Assembly: GCF_900104065.1 (NCBI RefSeq) | Contig: NZ_FNLC01000002.1 | Coordinates: 1 to 64,000, forward strand | Origin: Natronobacterium texcoconense | Lineage (GTDB): Archaea > Halobacteriota > Halobacteria > Halobacteriales > Natrialbaceae | Length of the DNA: 64,000 nucleotides | Direction of reading: 5' to 3' | In this document: in pieces, positions 42,167-51,849 of the stretch | Layout of the letters: every line of letters starts with the position of its first letter | Numbering within the stretch: the stretch's first letter is position 1 | Made by a program: the position numbers and the translations under genes | The notes under the pieces: model-generated | Told to the model about the DNA's origin: nothing | Database searches by the model: none | What the model saw: only the letters and a program-made list of their open reading frames with translations

Positions 42167-42836
42167 GATTCGTTTGACTTGAGCCGTGAGAGTCTTTTGT
42201 TTCTGCATCTCCACGGCGTGAACCTTCGTATCCCGATGACAGACTTTGTTATCTGTCAGTTGATTCGGATATGATGCGGCCTACTCGAGACGGCTCGAGT
42301 GCGGCAACTTCGAAAGCGGAAACTTCGAATTACAGGCGGCGAATACGCGGTCTGTGGTGTGTGGTATCAATGAACAAGAAATGCGGCGAGTAGCGTTCGC
42401 GAACTCGATCGGCCAGTTGTATCGAGGGCTGTGAGTATCACAGTCGTCAACGGGTGCCTGTTGTTGGTGGGTTGAACACTACCCGGTCTCTACTCGGTAT
42501 TTCGGGGACGTGATGGAGCAATGAATCGACGTAACTGGGCAAAACAACACAATAGGATCGTCGTACCGGCGACGGAAGTTCGTTCGTCGCCAGTGGATTC
42601 TCTCGGAAAACAACTAAATTGTAGCCTCAACGCCTCTAATCAGGTAATTCCCTCCGAAACCGTTCTTCGGGTTGAAGTAGGTCTCCGTGATGAGTGGCGA
42701 TTGGGCAACGCGTCACAGCGGGAGTTGCAGGGGAGATGGCGGAGCCTACCCCGACGAGCTGTAGCTCTCTCAGGGCTCAGCTCTGTTACGGCCCGCCCGC
42801 GTGATGCGTGCCTAATAGATAATCCAAAATTCAACT
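42167..42836. other. Long divergent intergenic region between secreted-protein genes
   Basis: About 670 bases of lower-than-average G+C separate the 506-residue gene from the plus-strand 184-residue gene. It contains the palindromes described at 42237-42300, a direct repeat of aacttcgaa near 42310-42335, and an AT-rich box (cctaatagataat, about 42810-42822) before the downstream ATG. One frame of 169 codons exists but is basic, cysteine-rich and unlike any haloarchaeal gene, so I do not annotate it. Confidence 0.55.
42237..42300 (-). promoter_or_regulatory. Palindromic sites in the promoter of the curlin-like gene
   Basis: Two inverted repeats are visible: tgacaga (42237-42243) with tctgtca (42252-42258), and actcgag (42283-42289) with ctcgagt (42294-42300). 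A TATA-like atcatatcc lies between them at about 42266-42274 on the minus strand, so the first palindrome would overlap the transcription start and the second the BRE region, as operators often do. Confidence 0.45.
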
Positions 42837-43391
42837 ATGAAGCGCGCACTCACACTCGCACTGGTAGTAGCAGTCGTCGGCGGCCTCACGTTCATGGGGC
42901 TCGCTGGAACAGCAGCGGCACACGACTACGACAAGAACGGCGTCGCCGAAGAGCAGGTCGCCGCAGACGTCCCGCAGGTCCAGATCGGCCAGGCTGCCGA
43001 TGCGTCGGTGAACCAGGCCCAGGACGGTAACCAGGTGAACCTCAACAACCAGGAAGCCGGTATCGAGCAGTCCGCTGACGCGAACGCTGGCGATGGTGGC
43101 GAAGTTGTCATTGAAGCGCCGGATGATGCTGACGAAAACGCTACTGACGATAATAACACCAACACTGCTGGTGCTGCACAGGCACCTGTCAACCCAGGAC
43201 CGGTCTTCGGTGACGAGGTCGGTGACAACGTGACTATCGACGCACCTGTCGATACGACTATCACTGCTGACGGTGGTGACGCTACGGTCGAGAACGTGAC
43301 CCAGAATGCGGATATCACCCAGAGCGCTGAGCAGAGCAACACTGCTACCCAGAACGGCGAAGCCTCTGCCTTCAACCTCATCGGCAGCTAA
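42837..43391 (+). CDS. Secreted Q/N-rich repeat protein (companion 1)
   Basis: 184 residues with a Sec signal (MKRALTLALVVAVVGGLTFM through AGTAAA). The mature part has a Q/N block near the start (SVNQAQDGNQVNLNNQEAGI, then EQSADANA), an acidic N/D/A-rich middle with unusually A/T-ending codons, and a second block at the end (VENVTQNADITQSAEQSNTA). The blocks share the Q-x5-N-x-N-x-Q rhythm of the 506-residue protein. By analogy with curli systems it could be a minor subunit or nucleator, but no assignment is possible from sequence alone. Confidence 0.68.
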   Translation: MKRALTLALVVAVVGGLTFMGLAGTAAAHDYDKNGVAEEQVAADVPQVQIGQAADASVNQAQDGNQVNLNNQEAGIEQSADANAGDGGEVVIEAPDDADENATDDNNTNTAGAAQAPVNPGPVFGDEVGDNVTIDAPVDTTITADGGDATVENVTQNADITQSAEQSNTATQNGEASAFNLIGS

Positions 43392-43666
43392 TTGCAGTAG
43401 CCGATAGCAACAGAGCAGAACGAATTTCACTTTTTCTTCGAGAAACTGAAACGGGTAGACTCGAGTCCGTTCACCGAACGGTCCGAAGACGGTCCAATAT
43501 TGGCTATCGATAGTAGTCGCTACGGTCGTTCGCCGGTCTGATTACTCCGTATCGAACGAACATCGCCGTTTCAAAGTCGGTGCTTACCGACGAAACAGTT
43601 CTCGGCGTTCAAATAGCAGGGTGTGAAGACCGAAGATAGCGGCCGAACCGAACAATCGATCAACTC

Positions 43667-44146
43667 ATGAAACGAATCGCACTCGGCGTCATCGCACTCG
43701 TCTGTCTGGCTGCTATCGTCGGCGCCGGCATCGGTGGTGGGGTGGGAGACGAGACGACCGACGACGCCGAGACAGACGAGGACACGTCCATGTGGAACGT
43801 ACTGATCAACATCACGAGCAGCGACGACGATGACGAGGTGACCGTCTCGAGCGACTCCGAGGTCGTCGTCTCGAACGAATCGGGCGAGAAACGGATCGTG
43901 ACGAACTCGAGTTCGAACGCGAGCATCTCGATCACGCAAAACGCGTCCGAGGCGGCCGAACAGAACGTATCGATCTCGCAATCGGCCTCGGCGGAGGGTG
44001 GCGACGCCGAGGTAACCGACGTCGACCAATCCGTCTCGGTGAGCCAGTCGACGTCCGTCTCGAGTTCGGGGGAAGACGGTAGTGACGGCGAAGATGGCTC
44101 GGTCAACGTATCGATCTCTACCGGCGACGACAGAGACGACGCGTAG
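43667..44146 (+). CDS. Secreted S/Q/N-repeat protein (companion 2)
   Basis: 159 residues with a signal-like N-terminus (MKRIALGVIALVCLAAIVGA). The mature region alternates short hydrophobic or serine residues with N and Q: SNASISITQNASEAAEQNVS, then ISQSASAEG and VDQSVSVSQSTSVSSS. This strict every-second-residue pattern suggests beta strands. It follows companion 1 on the same strand after 275 bases. The short, regular beta repeats support the idea of a fibre or surface-layer component. No family recognised. Confidence 0.65.
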   Translation: MKRIALGVIALVCLAAIVGAGIGGGVGDETTDDAETDEDTSMWNVLINITSSDDDDEVTVSSDSEVVVSNESGEKRIVTNSSSNASISITQNASEAAEQNVSISQSASAEGGDAEVTDVDQSVSVSQSTSVSSSGEDGSDGEDGSVNVSISTGDDRDDA

Positions 44147-44603
44147 CCGGTGGAGATCGCTTCGTCGCCTCGGGTGAATAACCGCTATCGACGGGACCGC
44201 CCGGTGAACTGCATACCGCCGTCGACCTCCCGGCGAACCCGAACGGCCGAACGGGTATCGCTCGCGACTGATCCTCCATACGCTACTTACGGGACTCTCG
44301 ACCCGGAGTGAACCGATCTCCGGCGCTCTCGTTTCGTCGGCCACAGAATTCATTTGTAATTGACATACTATGAACACTCGAGCGTCGATACGCGTGGGCA
44401 GCGACACGCCGAACGTCGTCACCGTCACGTCTCCGACGTTCGCTCGAGTCAGCCGCTCGTCTGACGTACAGTCCCGCCGGTGCCGTCACATCTATGTATC
44501 TTCCAGCCGTTACTTGACGTGGTAGCATCCCTCAAACTCGAGTGAGCAAAAAACCTATCCGATCACGAATCGGAGTCATTGACATCGCCGTCCATCCCGA
44601 ATC
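44147..44603. other. Intergenic region upstream of cdc48 with alternative stem-loops
   Basis: About 460 bases. Two overlapping inverted repeats compete: actcgagcg (44376-44384) with cgctcgagt (44441-44449), and cgaacgtcg (44410-44418) with cgacgttcg (44434-44442). An AT-rich box (gtaattgacatacta) lies just before, near 44356-44370, so a small RNA could start here. Near 44560 a further short inverted repeat, ccgat-cacga-atcgg, precedes cdc48. Open frames here are basic and not credible. Confidence 0.5.
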
Positions 44604-46835
44604 ATGAACGAAGTTCAACTGGAGGTTGCGAAGGCATACCCGAACGACTCGGGTCGTGGTATCGCCCGACTCGACCCGGACACGCTGTTGCATCTCAAGC
44701 TGAGTCCGGGCGACATCATCGAAATCGAAGGTGCGGATACGACCGCCGCGAAGGTGTGGCGTGCAGACCGGCAGGACTGGAACACGGACACAGTTCGCAT
44801 CGACGGCTTCACCCGTCAGAACGCCGACGTCGGCATCGGCGAGCGCGTCACGATCCGGAAGGCCGAGGCGACGAAAGCCGAAGAACTCGTCCTCGCACCG
44901 CCCGAAGAAGCGTCGGTCCAGTTCGGTTCCGACGCTGCCGGCATGGTAAAACGGCAGATCCTCAAGCGGCCGGTGGTCGGCCGAGACATCGTCCCGGTCA
45001 TGTCCTCGACGAATCATCCATTCATGCGGTCGCCCGGCCAGGCGATTCCGCTCATCGCAGTCGAGACTGAACCGGAAGGTGTCGTTCTCATCACCGAGGA
45101 CACCGACGTCGAACTCCGGGAGGAACCGATCTCCGGCTTCGAGAAGACCGGTGGTGGGATCACCTACGAGGACATCGGCGGGCTCCAGAGCGAGATCCAG
45201 CGGGTCCGCGAGATGGTCGAGTTGCCGATGAAACACCCCCAGATCTTCAAGAAACTGGGGATCGAGCCGCCACAGGGAGTCTTGCTCCACGGGCCGCCGG
45301 GTACCGGGAAGACCCTGCTGGCGAAGGCCGTCGCCAACGAGACCTCCGCGAGTTTCTTCTCTATCGCCGGCCCGGAGATCATCTCGAAGTACTACGGCGA
45401 GTCCGAACAACAGCTCCGGGAGATATTCGAGGACGCAAGCGAGGAGTCACCGGCGATCATCTTCATCGACGAACTCGACTCCATCGCACCCAAGCGGGAG
45501 GACGTCACCGGCGAGGTCGAACGCCGGGTCGTCGCCCAACTACTGACGATGATGGACGGCCTCGAGGCCCGCGGCCAGGTGATCGTCATCGCCGCGACGA
45601 ACCGCGTCGACAGCGTCGATCCTGCCCTGCGCCGTCCGGGTCGATTCGACCGCGAGATCGAGATCGGCGTCCCCGACGAGACGGGTCGCGAGGAGATCCT
45701 CCAGATCCACACGCGCGGAATGCCCCTCTCGGACGACGTCAACCTCTCCCATCTGGCCGACGAGACCCACGGTTTCGTCGGTGCCGACATCGAGAGCCTG
45801 ACGAAAGAGGCCGCGATGAAGGCGCTTCGGCGGTACCTCCCCGAGATCGATCTCGACGAGGAGGACATCCCGCCGAGCCTCATCGACCGGATGATCGTCA
45901 AACGCGAGGACTTCCGTGGCGCGCTCAACGAGGTCGAACCCTCGGCGATGCGAGAAGTCCTCGTGGAACTCCCCAAGATCTCCTGGGACGACGTCGGCGG
46001 CCTCCACGAGGCCAAAGACCAGGTCAAAGAGTCCGTCGAGTGGCCGCTCTCGAACCCCGGCCGGTTCGATCGGCTCGGCATCGATCCGCCGGCCGGCGTC
46101 TTGCTCTACGGCCCGCCCGGGACGGGGAAGACCCTGATGGCGAAAGCCGTCGCCAACGAGACCAACGCGAACTTCATCTCGGTCCGTGGCCCACAGCTGC
46201 TCTCGAAGTGGGTCGGCGAGTCCGAGAAGGCGATCCGCCAGACGTTCCGGAAGGCCCGTCAGGTCTCGCCGACGGTGATCTTCTTCGACGAACTCGACGC
46301 GCTCGCGCCCGGTCGCGGCGGCAGTGAGAGTGGCTCGAACGTCTCCGAACGCGTCGTCAACCAGCTGCTGACCGAACTCGACGGCCTCGAGGAGATGGAG
46401 GACGTGATGGTGATCGGCGCAACCAACCGGCCGGACATGATCGACCCCGCACTCCTGCGATCGGGCCGGTTCGACCGGCTGGTCATGATCGGCGAACCCG
46501 ACGTCGATGGACGGGAACGCATCCTCGATATCCACACCCAGAACATGCCGCTGGCCGCGGACGTCACGCTCAAGGAGATCGCCGAGATCACCGACGGCTA
46601 CGTCGGCAGCGACCTCGAGTCGATCGCCCGCGAAGCGGCGATCGAGGCCCTGCGCGAGGACAAGGAGGCCGACGTCGTCGAGATGAGTCACTTCCGTCAG
46701 GCTATGGAGAACGTCCGGCCGACGATCACCGACGAGATTCTCGACTACTACGAGCGGATCGAAGAGGAGTTCAAGGGCGGCTCCAGCGGACCGGATCCGA
46801 CCGGTCGCCGCAGCAGTCGCATCGGATTCCAGTAA
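44604..46835 (+). CDS. cdc48: AAA+ ATPase Cdc48/VCP family
   Basis: 743 residues. An N-terminal double-psi barrel ([20 protein letters not shown] to about 185) is followed by two AAA+ domains. D1 has Walker [16 protein letters not shown] at about 231, Walker [13 protein letters not shown] and arginine fingers in [14 protein letters not shown]2 has Walker [16 protein letters not shown] at about 504, Walker [13 protein letters not shown] and [12 protein letters not shown]. It unfolds substrates for the proteasome. Haloarchaea carry more than one Cdc48 paralog. The gene stands alone after a regulatory-looking intergenic region. Confidence 0.96.
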   Translation: MNEVQLEVAKAYPNDSGRGIARLDPDTLLHLKLSPGDIIEIEGADTTAAKVWRADRQDWNTDTVRIDGFTRQNADVGIGERVTIRKAEATKAEELVLAPPEEASVQFGSDAAGMVKRQILKRPVVGRDIVPVMSSTNHPFMRSPGQAIPLIAVETEPEGVVLITEDTDVELREEPISGFEKTGGGITYEDIGGLQSEIQRVREMVELPMKHPQIFKKLGIEPPQGVLLHGPPGTGKTLLAKAVANETSASFFSIAGPEIISKYYGESEQQLREIFEDASEESPAIIFIDELDSIAPKREDVTGEVERRVVAQLLTMMDGLEARGQVIVIAATNRVDSVDPALRRPGRFDREIEIGVPDETGREEILQIHTRGMPLSDDVNLSHLADETHGFVGADIESLTKEAAMKALRRYLPEIDLDEEDIPPSLIDRMIVKREDFRGALNEVEPSAMREVLVELPKISWDDVGGLHEAKDQVKESVEWPLSNPGRFDRLGIDPPAGVLLYGPPGTGKTLMAKAVANETNANFISVRGPQLLSKWVGESEKAIRQTFRKARQVSPTVIFFDELDALAPGRGGSESGSNVSERVVNQLLTELDGLEEMEDVMVIGATNRPDMIDPALLRSGRFDRLVMIGEPDVDGRERILDIHTQNMPLAADVTLKEIAEITDGYVGSDLESIAREAAIEALREDKEADVVEMSHFRQAMENVRPTITDEILDYYERIEEEFKGGSSGPDPTGRRSSRIGFQ

Positions 46836-47086
46836 CTCGCGCCGGGGGTTACTCGAGCCGTTTTCGCAGGCTACTCCGGTGAAACGTGTGCCTACCGCGA
46901 TGCAAACCGATATTGTCCGATGTCGGCAGTCCGTGACTCGAGTGGCGGCTGTCCCGAGGTCGACGAGTGAACCGGTTGGCGTCGATTTAGTGCGATTATT
47001 CGGCTGAATCGCTACCAACCGAGCGAAACCGTTGTGCCGATATATGCGACGTCGGCGAGAACCATCGCTGCCTAGCAGGTGTTTCG

Positions 47087-47335
47087 ATGCCGGATGTGAA
47101 CCAGGCGACCGCAAACGAACCGGACGACGATCACCGTGGCGCTCTCGAGCAAGCGTTCCCGTCGCTCGCACCGTCGATCCGGAAGGTTGGGTTCTGGGCG
47201 GGAATCGGTTTGCCTTTTCTCCACGTTCCGGTGCTTCTGACGGGGCTGTCGACGTCGATCGAGACGCTCGTCTTTCTCGGACTTCTCGCTCTCAATCTGG
47301 GAGCGTTGTACGTCGGTCACTCTTACCGGCGATAG
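47087..47335 (+). CDS. Small membrane protein (82 aa)
   Basis: An acidic N-terminus of about 30 residues precedes two hydrophobic segments (GFWAGIGLPFLHVPVLLTGL and TLVFLGLLALNLGALYVGHS) with a basic end (YRR). This is a typical conserved small haloarchaeal membrane protein of unknown role. It ends one base before the stop of the convergent EamA-family gene. Confidence 0.65.
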   Translation: MPDVNQATANEPDDDHRGALEQAFPSLAPSIRKVGFWAGIGLPFLHVPVLLTGLSTSIETLVFLGLLALNLGALYVGHSYRR

Positions 47336-47336
47336 C

Positions 47337-48269
47337 TCACTCTCTCGAGTAGATCCGGTTGACGTGATCGAACTCCTCTCGGAGCGCCCGTCGCTTGACG
47401 ACCGCGAAGCCGGCGACGATGAGCGCGAAGCCAAGCAGCGTCGTCGCGTCGACGACTTCGCCGAGGTAGAGCCAGCCGACGATCGCCGTGAAGATCGGCG
47501 CGACGTACGAGACCATGTTGATCTCGACTGCGCCCAGTCGCTCGAGCAGATCGAAGTACAGCAGGAAGCCGAGCGCGCTCGCGACCAGCGCGAGGTACGC
47601 GAGTGCGCCCAGCGCTTCCGGGTGGGTCCAGGCTGCGGGCTCGATCGGTTCGCCGAGTCCGAGACTGATCGCGTGCATCACGAGGGCACCGCCGAGCATC
47701 GACCAGGCTTCCATCGTCTCGATCGGGAGCGAGGCGTCGATTCGGCGCGTGAGGACGCTCCCGAGGGCAAACGAGGCTGCAGCACAGAAGACGAGTAGTT
47801 TCGCGACGAAATCGGGGGCCAGCAGGTCCGCGGGATCGGGCTGTGAGATCACTGCGACGCCGACGAGCCCCAGGACGACCCCGAAGACGCCGACGACCGA
47901 CAGGGCGTCCGAGGGAACCAGCGCACGCGCGAACCCGGTGGTCAACACCGGCGAGAGACTGACGAGGATCGCGGCTGCTGCCGCAGTCGTATTCTGCTGT
48001 CCGACGAAGAGAAACGCATGGTAGGCCGCGATCAACAGGACGGCACCGACCGCCACGACCGCCCACTCGTCGCGGCCGTGTGGTAGCCACTCGTCACCCT
48101 CGAGCGTATAGGCTGCGTACGCGAGCATGACGATGCCTGCGACGTCGTACCGTAGCGCCGCAAAGAGGACGGGTGGAAAGTGCTCGAGACCGGCGCTGAT
48201 CGCGACGAACGCCGTTCCCCAGCAGGCTGCAAGCGTCAGGAAGAGACCGAAGTTACGATACCGGCTCAC
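47337..48269 (-). CDS. EamA/DMT family transporter
   Basis: 310 residues starting at a GTG (MSRYRNFGLFLTLAACWGTA). About ten transmembrane segments in two EamA halves are visible: the first with FLTLAACWGTAFVAISAGLE, the second with LGALAYLALVASALGFLLYF and VAPIFTAIVGWLYLGEVVDA. These drug/metabolite transporter family proteins export amino acids, nucleobases or other metabolites; the substrate is not evident. A DUF7344-like regulator gene lies just upstream on the same strand, separated by 57 bases. Confidence 0.9.
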   Translation of the reverse strand: MSRYRNFGLFLTLAACWGTAFVAISAGLEHFPPVLFAALRYDVAGIVMLAYAAYTLEGDEWLPHGRDEWAVVAVGAVLLIAAYHAFLFVGQQNTTAAAAAILVSLSPVLTTGFARALVPSDALSVVGVFGVVLGLVGVAVISQPDPADLLAPDFVAKLLVFCAAASFALGSVLTRRIDASLPIETMEAWSMLGGALVMHAISLGLGEPIEPAAWTHPEALGALAYLALVASALGFLLYFDLLERLGAVEINMVSYVAPIFTAIVGWLYLGEVVDATTLLGFALIVAGFAVVKRRALREEFDHVNRIYSRE

Positions 48270-48326
48270 ACCGGTACTCCCGACCGATGTCTCCTATGTA
48301 TTTCGATTCGAAATCGACCGGCCGCG

Positions 48327-48692
48327 TTACAGCAGTGGCCGTTCGCGGAGTTCCGGCTCCTCTTCGGTCTGTTTGAACTGCTCGAGAAGTGGCTTGATGT
48401 CGTCGAACCCTTCCGCGAGGACGATGTCGCCGCTGCGGAGGTCGTAGTCGATGATGTCGTAGTCTGCGAGACGAGGGAGGTGGTTGTGAACCAGCGAGAC
48501 GTAGGTTCGCTGTCTGGTTTCGCCGGTGATTCGGTCGACCGATTCGTCGTGTTCCCACGCGGCGACCTGGGTGACGAGGTCTTCGATGTGGGCGGATTCG
48601 TCCTGAGCGAGCTGATAGAGCACGTAGCGGCGCTTCGACTTGGCGAGAAGAGAGCAGGCAGCCTCCATTCGGCTATCGGTGGTCTCGTTCAT
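48327..48692 (-). CDS. DUF7344-like winged-helix regulator
   Basis: 121 residues. LLAKSKRRYVLYQLAQDESA followed by EDLVTQVAAWEHDE and RTYVSLVHNHLPRLADYDII is the winged-helix pattern of the haloarchaeal DUF7344-type family. It could regulate the EamA transporter gene immediately downstream, but this is inference. The same family is represented at 5060-5449; the two are only distantly alike. Confidence 0.78.
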   Translation of the reverse strand: MNETTDSRMEAACSLLAKSKRRYVLYQLAQDESAHIEDLVTQVAAWEHDESVDRITGETRQRTYVSLVHNHLPRLADYDIIDYDLRSGDIVLAEGFDDIKPLLEQFKQTEEEPELRERPLL

Positions 48693-48938
48693 ACTTGATC
48701 CAGACCCCCGTCGGTATTACACCTGCTGCCAATACAGATTGGTTCCCCCGGTATTACGGGTACTATGGGGCGTCTATCCGTCGATTAGTGAGACGGTCGG
48801 GTGATGGAGATAGTCCATCTGGAGCGATCGAAGTGTCGATACAGGTGCTTCTGAACGTCACTGTGTATCCGGTCGCACGACGGGAGTGTGGTTCGAAGGA
48901 GCGAGAACCCGGCGACTGGGATCGATGTCCAGACGGTG

Positions 48939-50570
48939 TCAATCGGTCTGATAGTCGTCCGAACCGGGCTCGCCCGGAACCGACGCATCGTAGAGGTGGC
49001 AGGCAGCGGGGTGGTCCGAATCCGCGTGCGATACGGCGAGTGGCGGGTTCTCTCGTTCACAGACGCTCTCGTACGTTTCACGGAGCCGCTGTGCAGCACC
49101 GTCCCAGTCTGACTCGGCAAGATGCGCCAGCGCTTCCTCGACGACGGCGTCGTGTTCCGCCGGTAGCTTTCGGTCGAGCAGGCGGTCTTTCAGCGCCGCG
49201 ACGAACGCATCGACGTCTCCGCCGGACACCTGCCCGTCCTCGAACTCGAACTCGCCGCCGTCGCCGACCGTCTCGAGCGAAACGTCCCGTCCCTCGACGC
49301 GCTCGCGAAGATCCATGAGATCACGGAAGACGTCCTGGTCGATATTCATGTCCGCCGGCGGGATCACCTTCGGACACCGAGTCCGGAACCGGCAGCCGCT
49401 GGGTGGATCTCGCGGGGAGGGGACGTCGCCGGACAGCGTCTCGATGTCGCGGTCCTGTTCGGCTGTCGAGGCTCGCGGAACGCTCTCGAGCAAGGCCCTC
49501 GTGTACGGGTGTTTCGGTTCCTCGAAGATTGCCTCGACCGGCCCGATTTCGACGATTTCGCCGAGATACATCACGGCGACGCGGTCACAGATGTGCCGGA
49601 TCACCGAGAGGTCGTGGCTGATCAGCAGGTAGGTGAGATCGAACTCTTCCTGGAGGTCGTCCAGCAGGTTCAGCACCTGCGCCTGAACCGAGACGTCCAG
49701 CGCGCTCGTCGGTTCGTCCAGCACGAGGAACTCGGGCTCTAAGGCGAGCGCCCGCGCGATACCGATCCGCTGGCGCTGGCCGCCGGAGAACTCGTGTGGG
49801 TATCGATCCAGCTGGTCGACCGAGAGACCCACCCGATCGAGCAGACCCGTCGCGTGGTTCCGGCGGAGCTCTCCGGTCGAACGATCGACCGAGACGTGGA
49901 CGGTGATCCCCTGGTCTCGAGTCACCTCGACGGTGAGATCCTCCTCGACTTCGGCGACGACGCCGTCCGCCACGTCGACGGTGTGGTCGGCAGCGACGTC
50001 CTCGGCGAGCCGTTCGACGTCCGCGTCGGCACGGACGGTTACGTGTGCCGTCGCGACGCCGTCCGTCGGGGTCACCAGCTTGTCGATGTCGTCGGCCGCG
50101 GTCGCGGTGACGATGTCGTCGGAAATGCCGTCGGTTCGCACCTCGACTCGCGTCTCGACCCCGGGGTCGGTCCAGGGCCAGTCGTGGATCTCGAGTGGCT
50201 GGGTGACGATCTCACCGATCGTCATCCGCGGGTCGAGACTCGAGAACGGATCCTGGAAGACGACCTGTGCCTCCCGTCGGAAGTCGTTGAGCGCGGCCCC
50301 CTCGAGGTCGTAGACGCTCCGGCCGTCGAACTCGACGTCACCGTCGCTGCGGTCCTGTAACCGAAGCAGCGTTTCGCCGGTCGTCGACTTCCCACAGCCG
50401 GATTCACCGACGAGACCGAGGGTTTCGCCCTCGTGAATGTCGAAGCTGACGCCGTCGACTGCTCTGACGGCAACTGGTTCGTCGCCGAGCAGTCGATCGA
50501 GCAGCGAGTCGTTCTCCCAGAAGTACTTCTGGAGGTCGTCGACGCGGACGAGTGGTTCATCGGTACTCAT
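48939..50570 (-). CDS. ABC transporter ATP-binding protein, peptide/nickel type, with large insert
   Basis: 543 residues. Walker [10 protein letters not shown] is at about 55-63, the ABC signature [15 protein letters not shown] at about 261-275, and Walker [13 protein letters not shown] at about 281-292. The oligopeptide-transporter C-terminal motif [10 protein letters not shown] follows, extended by about 120 further residues. Between the Q-loop ([12 protein letters not shown]) and the signature sits an unusual insert of roughly 105 residues (about 131-235, beginning [12 protein letters not shown]), rich in D, V and T. It is the last gene of the importer operon and overlaps the previous ATPase gene by four bases. 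Confidence 0.92.
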   Translation of the reverse strand: MSTDEPLVRVDDLQKYFWENDSLLDRLLGDEPVAVRAVDGVSFDIHEGETLGLVGESGCGKSTTGETLLRLQDRSDGDVEFDGRSVYDLEGAALNDFRREAQVVFQDPFSSLDPRMTIGEIVTQPLEIHDWPWTDPGVETRVEVRTDGISDDIVTATAADDIDKLVTPTDGVATAHVTVRADADVERLAEDVAADHTVDVADGVVAEVEEDLTVEVTRDQGITVHVSVDRSTGELRRNHATGLLDRVGLSVDQLDRYPHEFSGGQRQRIGIARALALEPEFLVLDEPTSALDVSVQAQVLNLLDDLQEEFDLTYLLISHDLSVIRHICDRVAVMYLGEIVEIGPVEAIFEEPKHPYTRALLESVPRASTAEQDRDIETLSGDVPSPRDPPSGCRFRTRCPKVIPPADMNIDQDVFRDLMDLRERVEGRDVSLETVGDGGEFEFEDGQVSGGDVDAFVAALKDRLLDRKLPAEHDAVVEEALAHLAESDWDGAAQRLRETYESVCERENPPLAVSHADSDHPAACHLYDASVPGEPGSDDYQTD

Positions 50571-51847
50571 CGGGTCTCACCTCCGGATTCCTCGATCTGT
50601 GTCTGTGCTCGCTCTTCGATGGCTCGCTCGTCGTCCGTGATTTCGTCCCGTTCGTCGAGCGGGGTTCGGTCGTCGGTCGCGAACCAGTCGTCCGGAACGG
50701 CACGGGACTCGTCGTACGCCATCTCCGCGAGGACACACCGTACCTCGTGCTGGTCGCTGCCCTCGGCGTCGTACTCCGGCGGATGGTCGAGACACTCCTC
50801 CATGGCTTTCGGACAGCGATCGGCGAAGTAACAGCGGTCTTCCATCTCGTGATCGAGCAGGCTCGGCACGTTGCCCGGAATCGGATCGAGCCGTCCACCT
50901 GCGTCCTCGAGGTCGGGGATCGACCCCAGCAGACCCTCGGTGTAGGGGTGGACGTAGTCGTCGAAGACGTCCGCCAGGGTGCCGCGTTCGACGATCTCGC
51001 CGGCGTACATCACGCCGACGCGGTCGCACATCCGTGCGATGACGCCGAGGTTGTGCGTGATCAGGAGGATCGTCATTCCGGTTTCCTCCTGGAGGTCGGA
51101 AAGCAAGTCCAGTACCTGAGCCTGAATCGTCACGTCCAGCGCGGTCGTCGGCTCGTCGGCGACGAGCACGTCGGGTTCGCCCGCAAGCGCCTGGGCGATC
51201 ATCGCCCGCTGGAGCATCCCGCCGGAGTACTCGTGTGGGTACTCGTCGGCCCGTTCGACGGGATCGGGGATGCCGACCATCTCGAGGAGTTCGATCGCTC
51301 GCTTCCGACTCGCCTCGGTGACGTACTTCTGGGAGGGCAACATCGTCGACAGCACGAAGTTGCCAAGCGAGTACTCCTCGGACTGGGTTCGGGCTCGTGT
51401 CGATCGCGGGTTCGCGCTGGCGCGTTGCTGGACTTCGACGGCTTCGGCGATCTGTTCGCCGACCGTGAGACTCGGGTTGAAGCTGCTCTCGGGGTCCTGG
51501 AAGATCATGCTGAAGGTCGTCCCCCGGAGCGATCGCCTGGTCTCGTCGGGTAGCTGCCGGAGGTCGACGAAGTCGCCGTCGACCGCTTCCGGCTGGTCGT
51601 CCCGAACGGTTTCTGCCAGTTCGGGGTCGTTGAACCAGACCTCGCCGTCGGTGATCTGGCCGGGTGACTCGATCAGGTCGACGATCGAGCGTGCGGTCAC
51701 GCTCTTCCCGGAGCCGCTCTCGCCGACGATGCCGAACACGTCGCCGCGTTCGATCCTCAGATCGAGATCCTCGACGGCGTTTACCTGTCCCTGTTCGGTG
51801 AAAAACCGCGTCGAAAGTCCGTTGATGCGTAGTATCTCCTCAGACAT
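50567..51847 (-). CDS. ABC transporter ATP-binding protein, peptide/nickel type
   Basis: 426 residues. Walker [10 protein letters not shown] is at 42-50, signature [15 protein letters not shown], Walker [13 protein letters not shown], then the oligopeptide-type C-terminus ([20 protein letters not shown]) that often carries cysteines. Together with the second ATPase it would energise import through the two permeases. The C-terminal extension is acidic and disordered. Order on the strand is lipoprotein, permease 1, permease 2, this protein, second ATPase. Confidence 0.94.
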   Translation of the reverse strand: MSEEILRINGLSTRFFTEQGQVNAVEDLDLRIERGDVFGIVGESGSGKSVTARSIVDLIESPGQITDGEVWFNDPELAETVRDDQPEAVDGDFVDLRQLPDETRRSLRGTTFSMIFQDPESSFNPSLTVGEQIAEAVEVQQRASANPRSTRARTQSEEYSLGNFVLSTMLPSQKYVTEASRKRAIELLEMVGIPDPVERADEYPHEYSGGMLQRAMIAQALAGEPDVLVADEPTTALDVTIQAQVLDLLSDLQEETGMTILLITHNLGVIARMCDRVGVMYAGEIVERGTLADVFDDYVHPYTEGLLGSIPDLEDAGGRLDPIPGNVPSLLDHEMEDRCYFADRCPKAMEECLDHPPEYDAEGSDQHEVRCVLAEMAYDESRAVPDDWFATDDRTPLDERDEITDDERAIEERAQTQIEESGGETR

Positions 51848-51849
51848 GA

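Noticed and set aside
42521-43030. 169-codon frame in the divergent region before the 184-residue secreted gene
   Set aside because: It overlaps the start of the supported gene in another frame and has a basic composition without any recognised motif.
44371-44523. Frame of 51 codons from 44371 between the secreted triad and cdc48
   Set aside because: Basic and serine-rich; it coincides with the alternative stem-loops, which are the more likely explanation.
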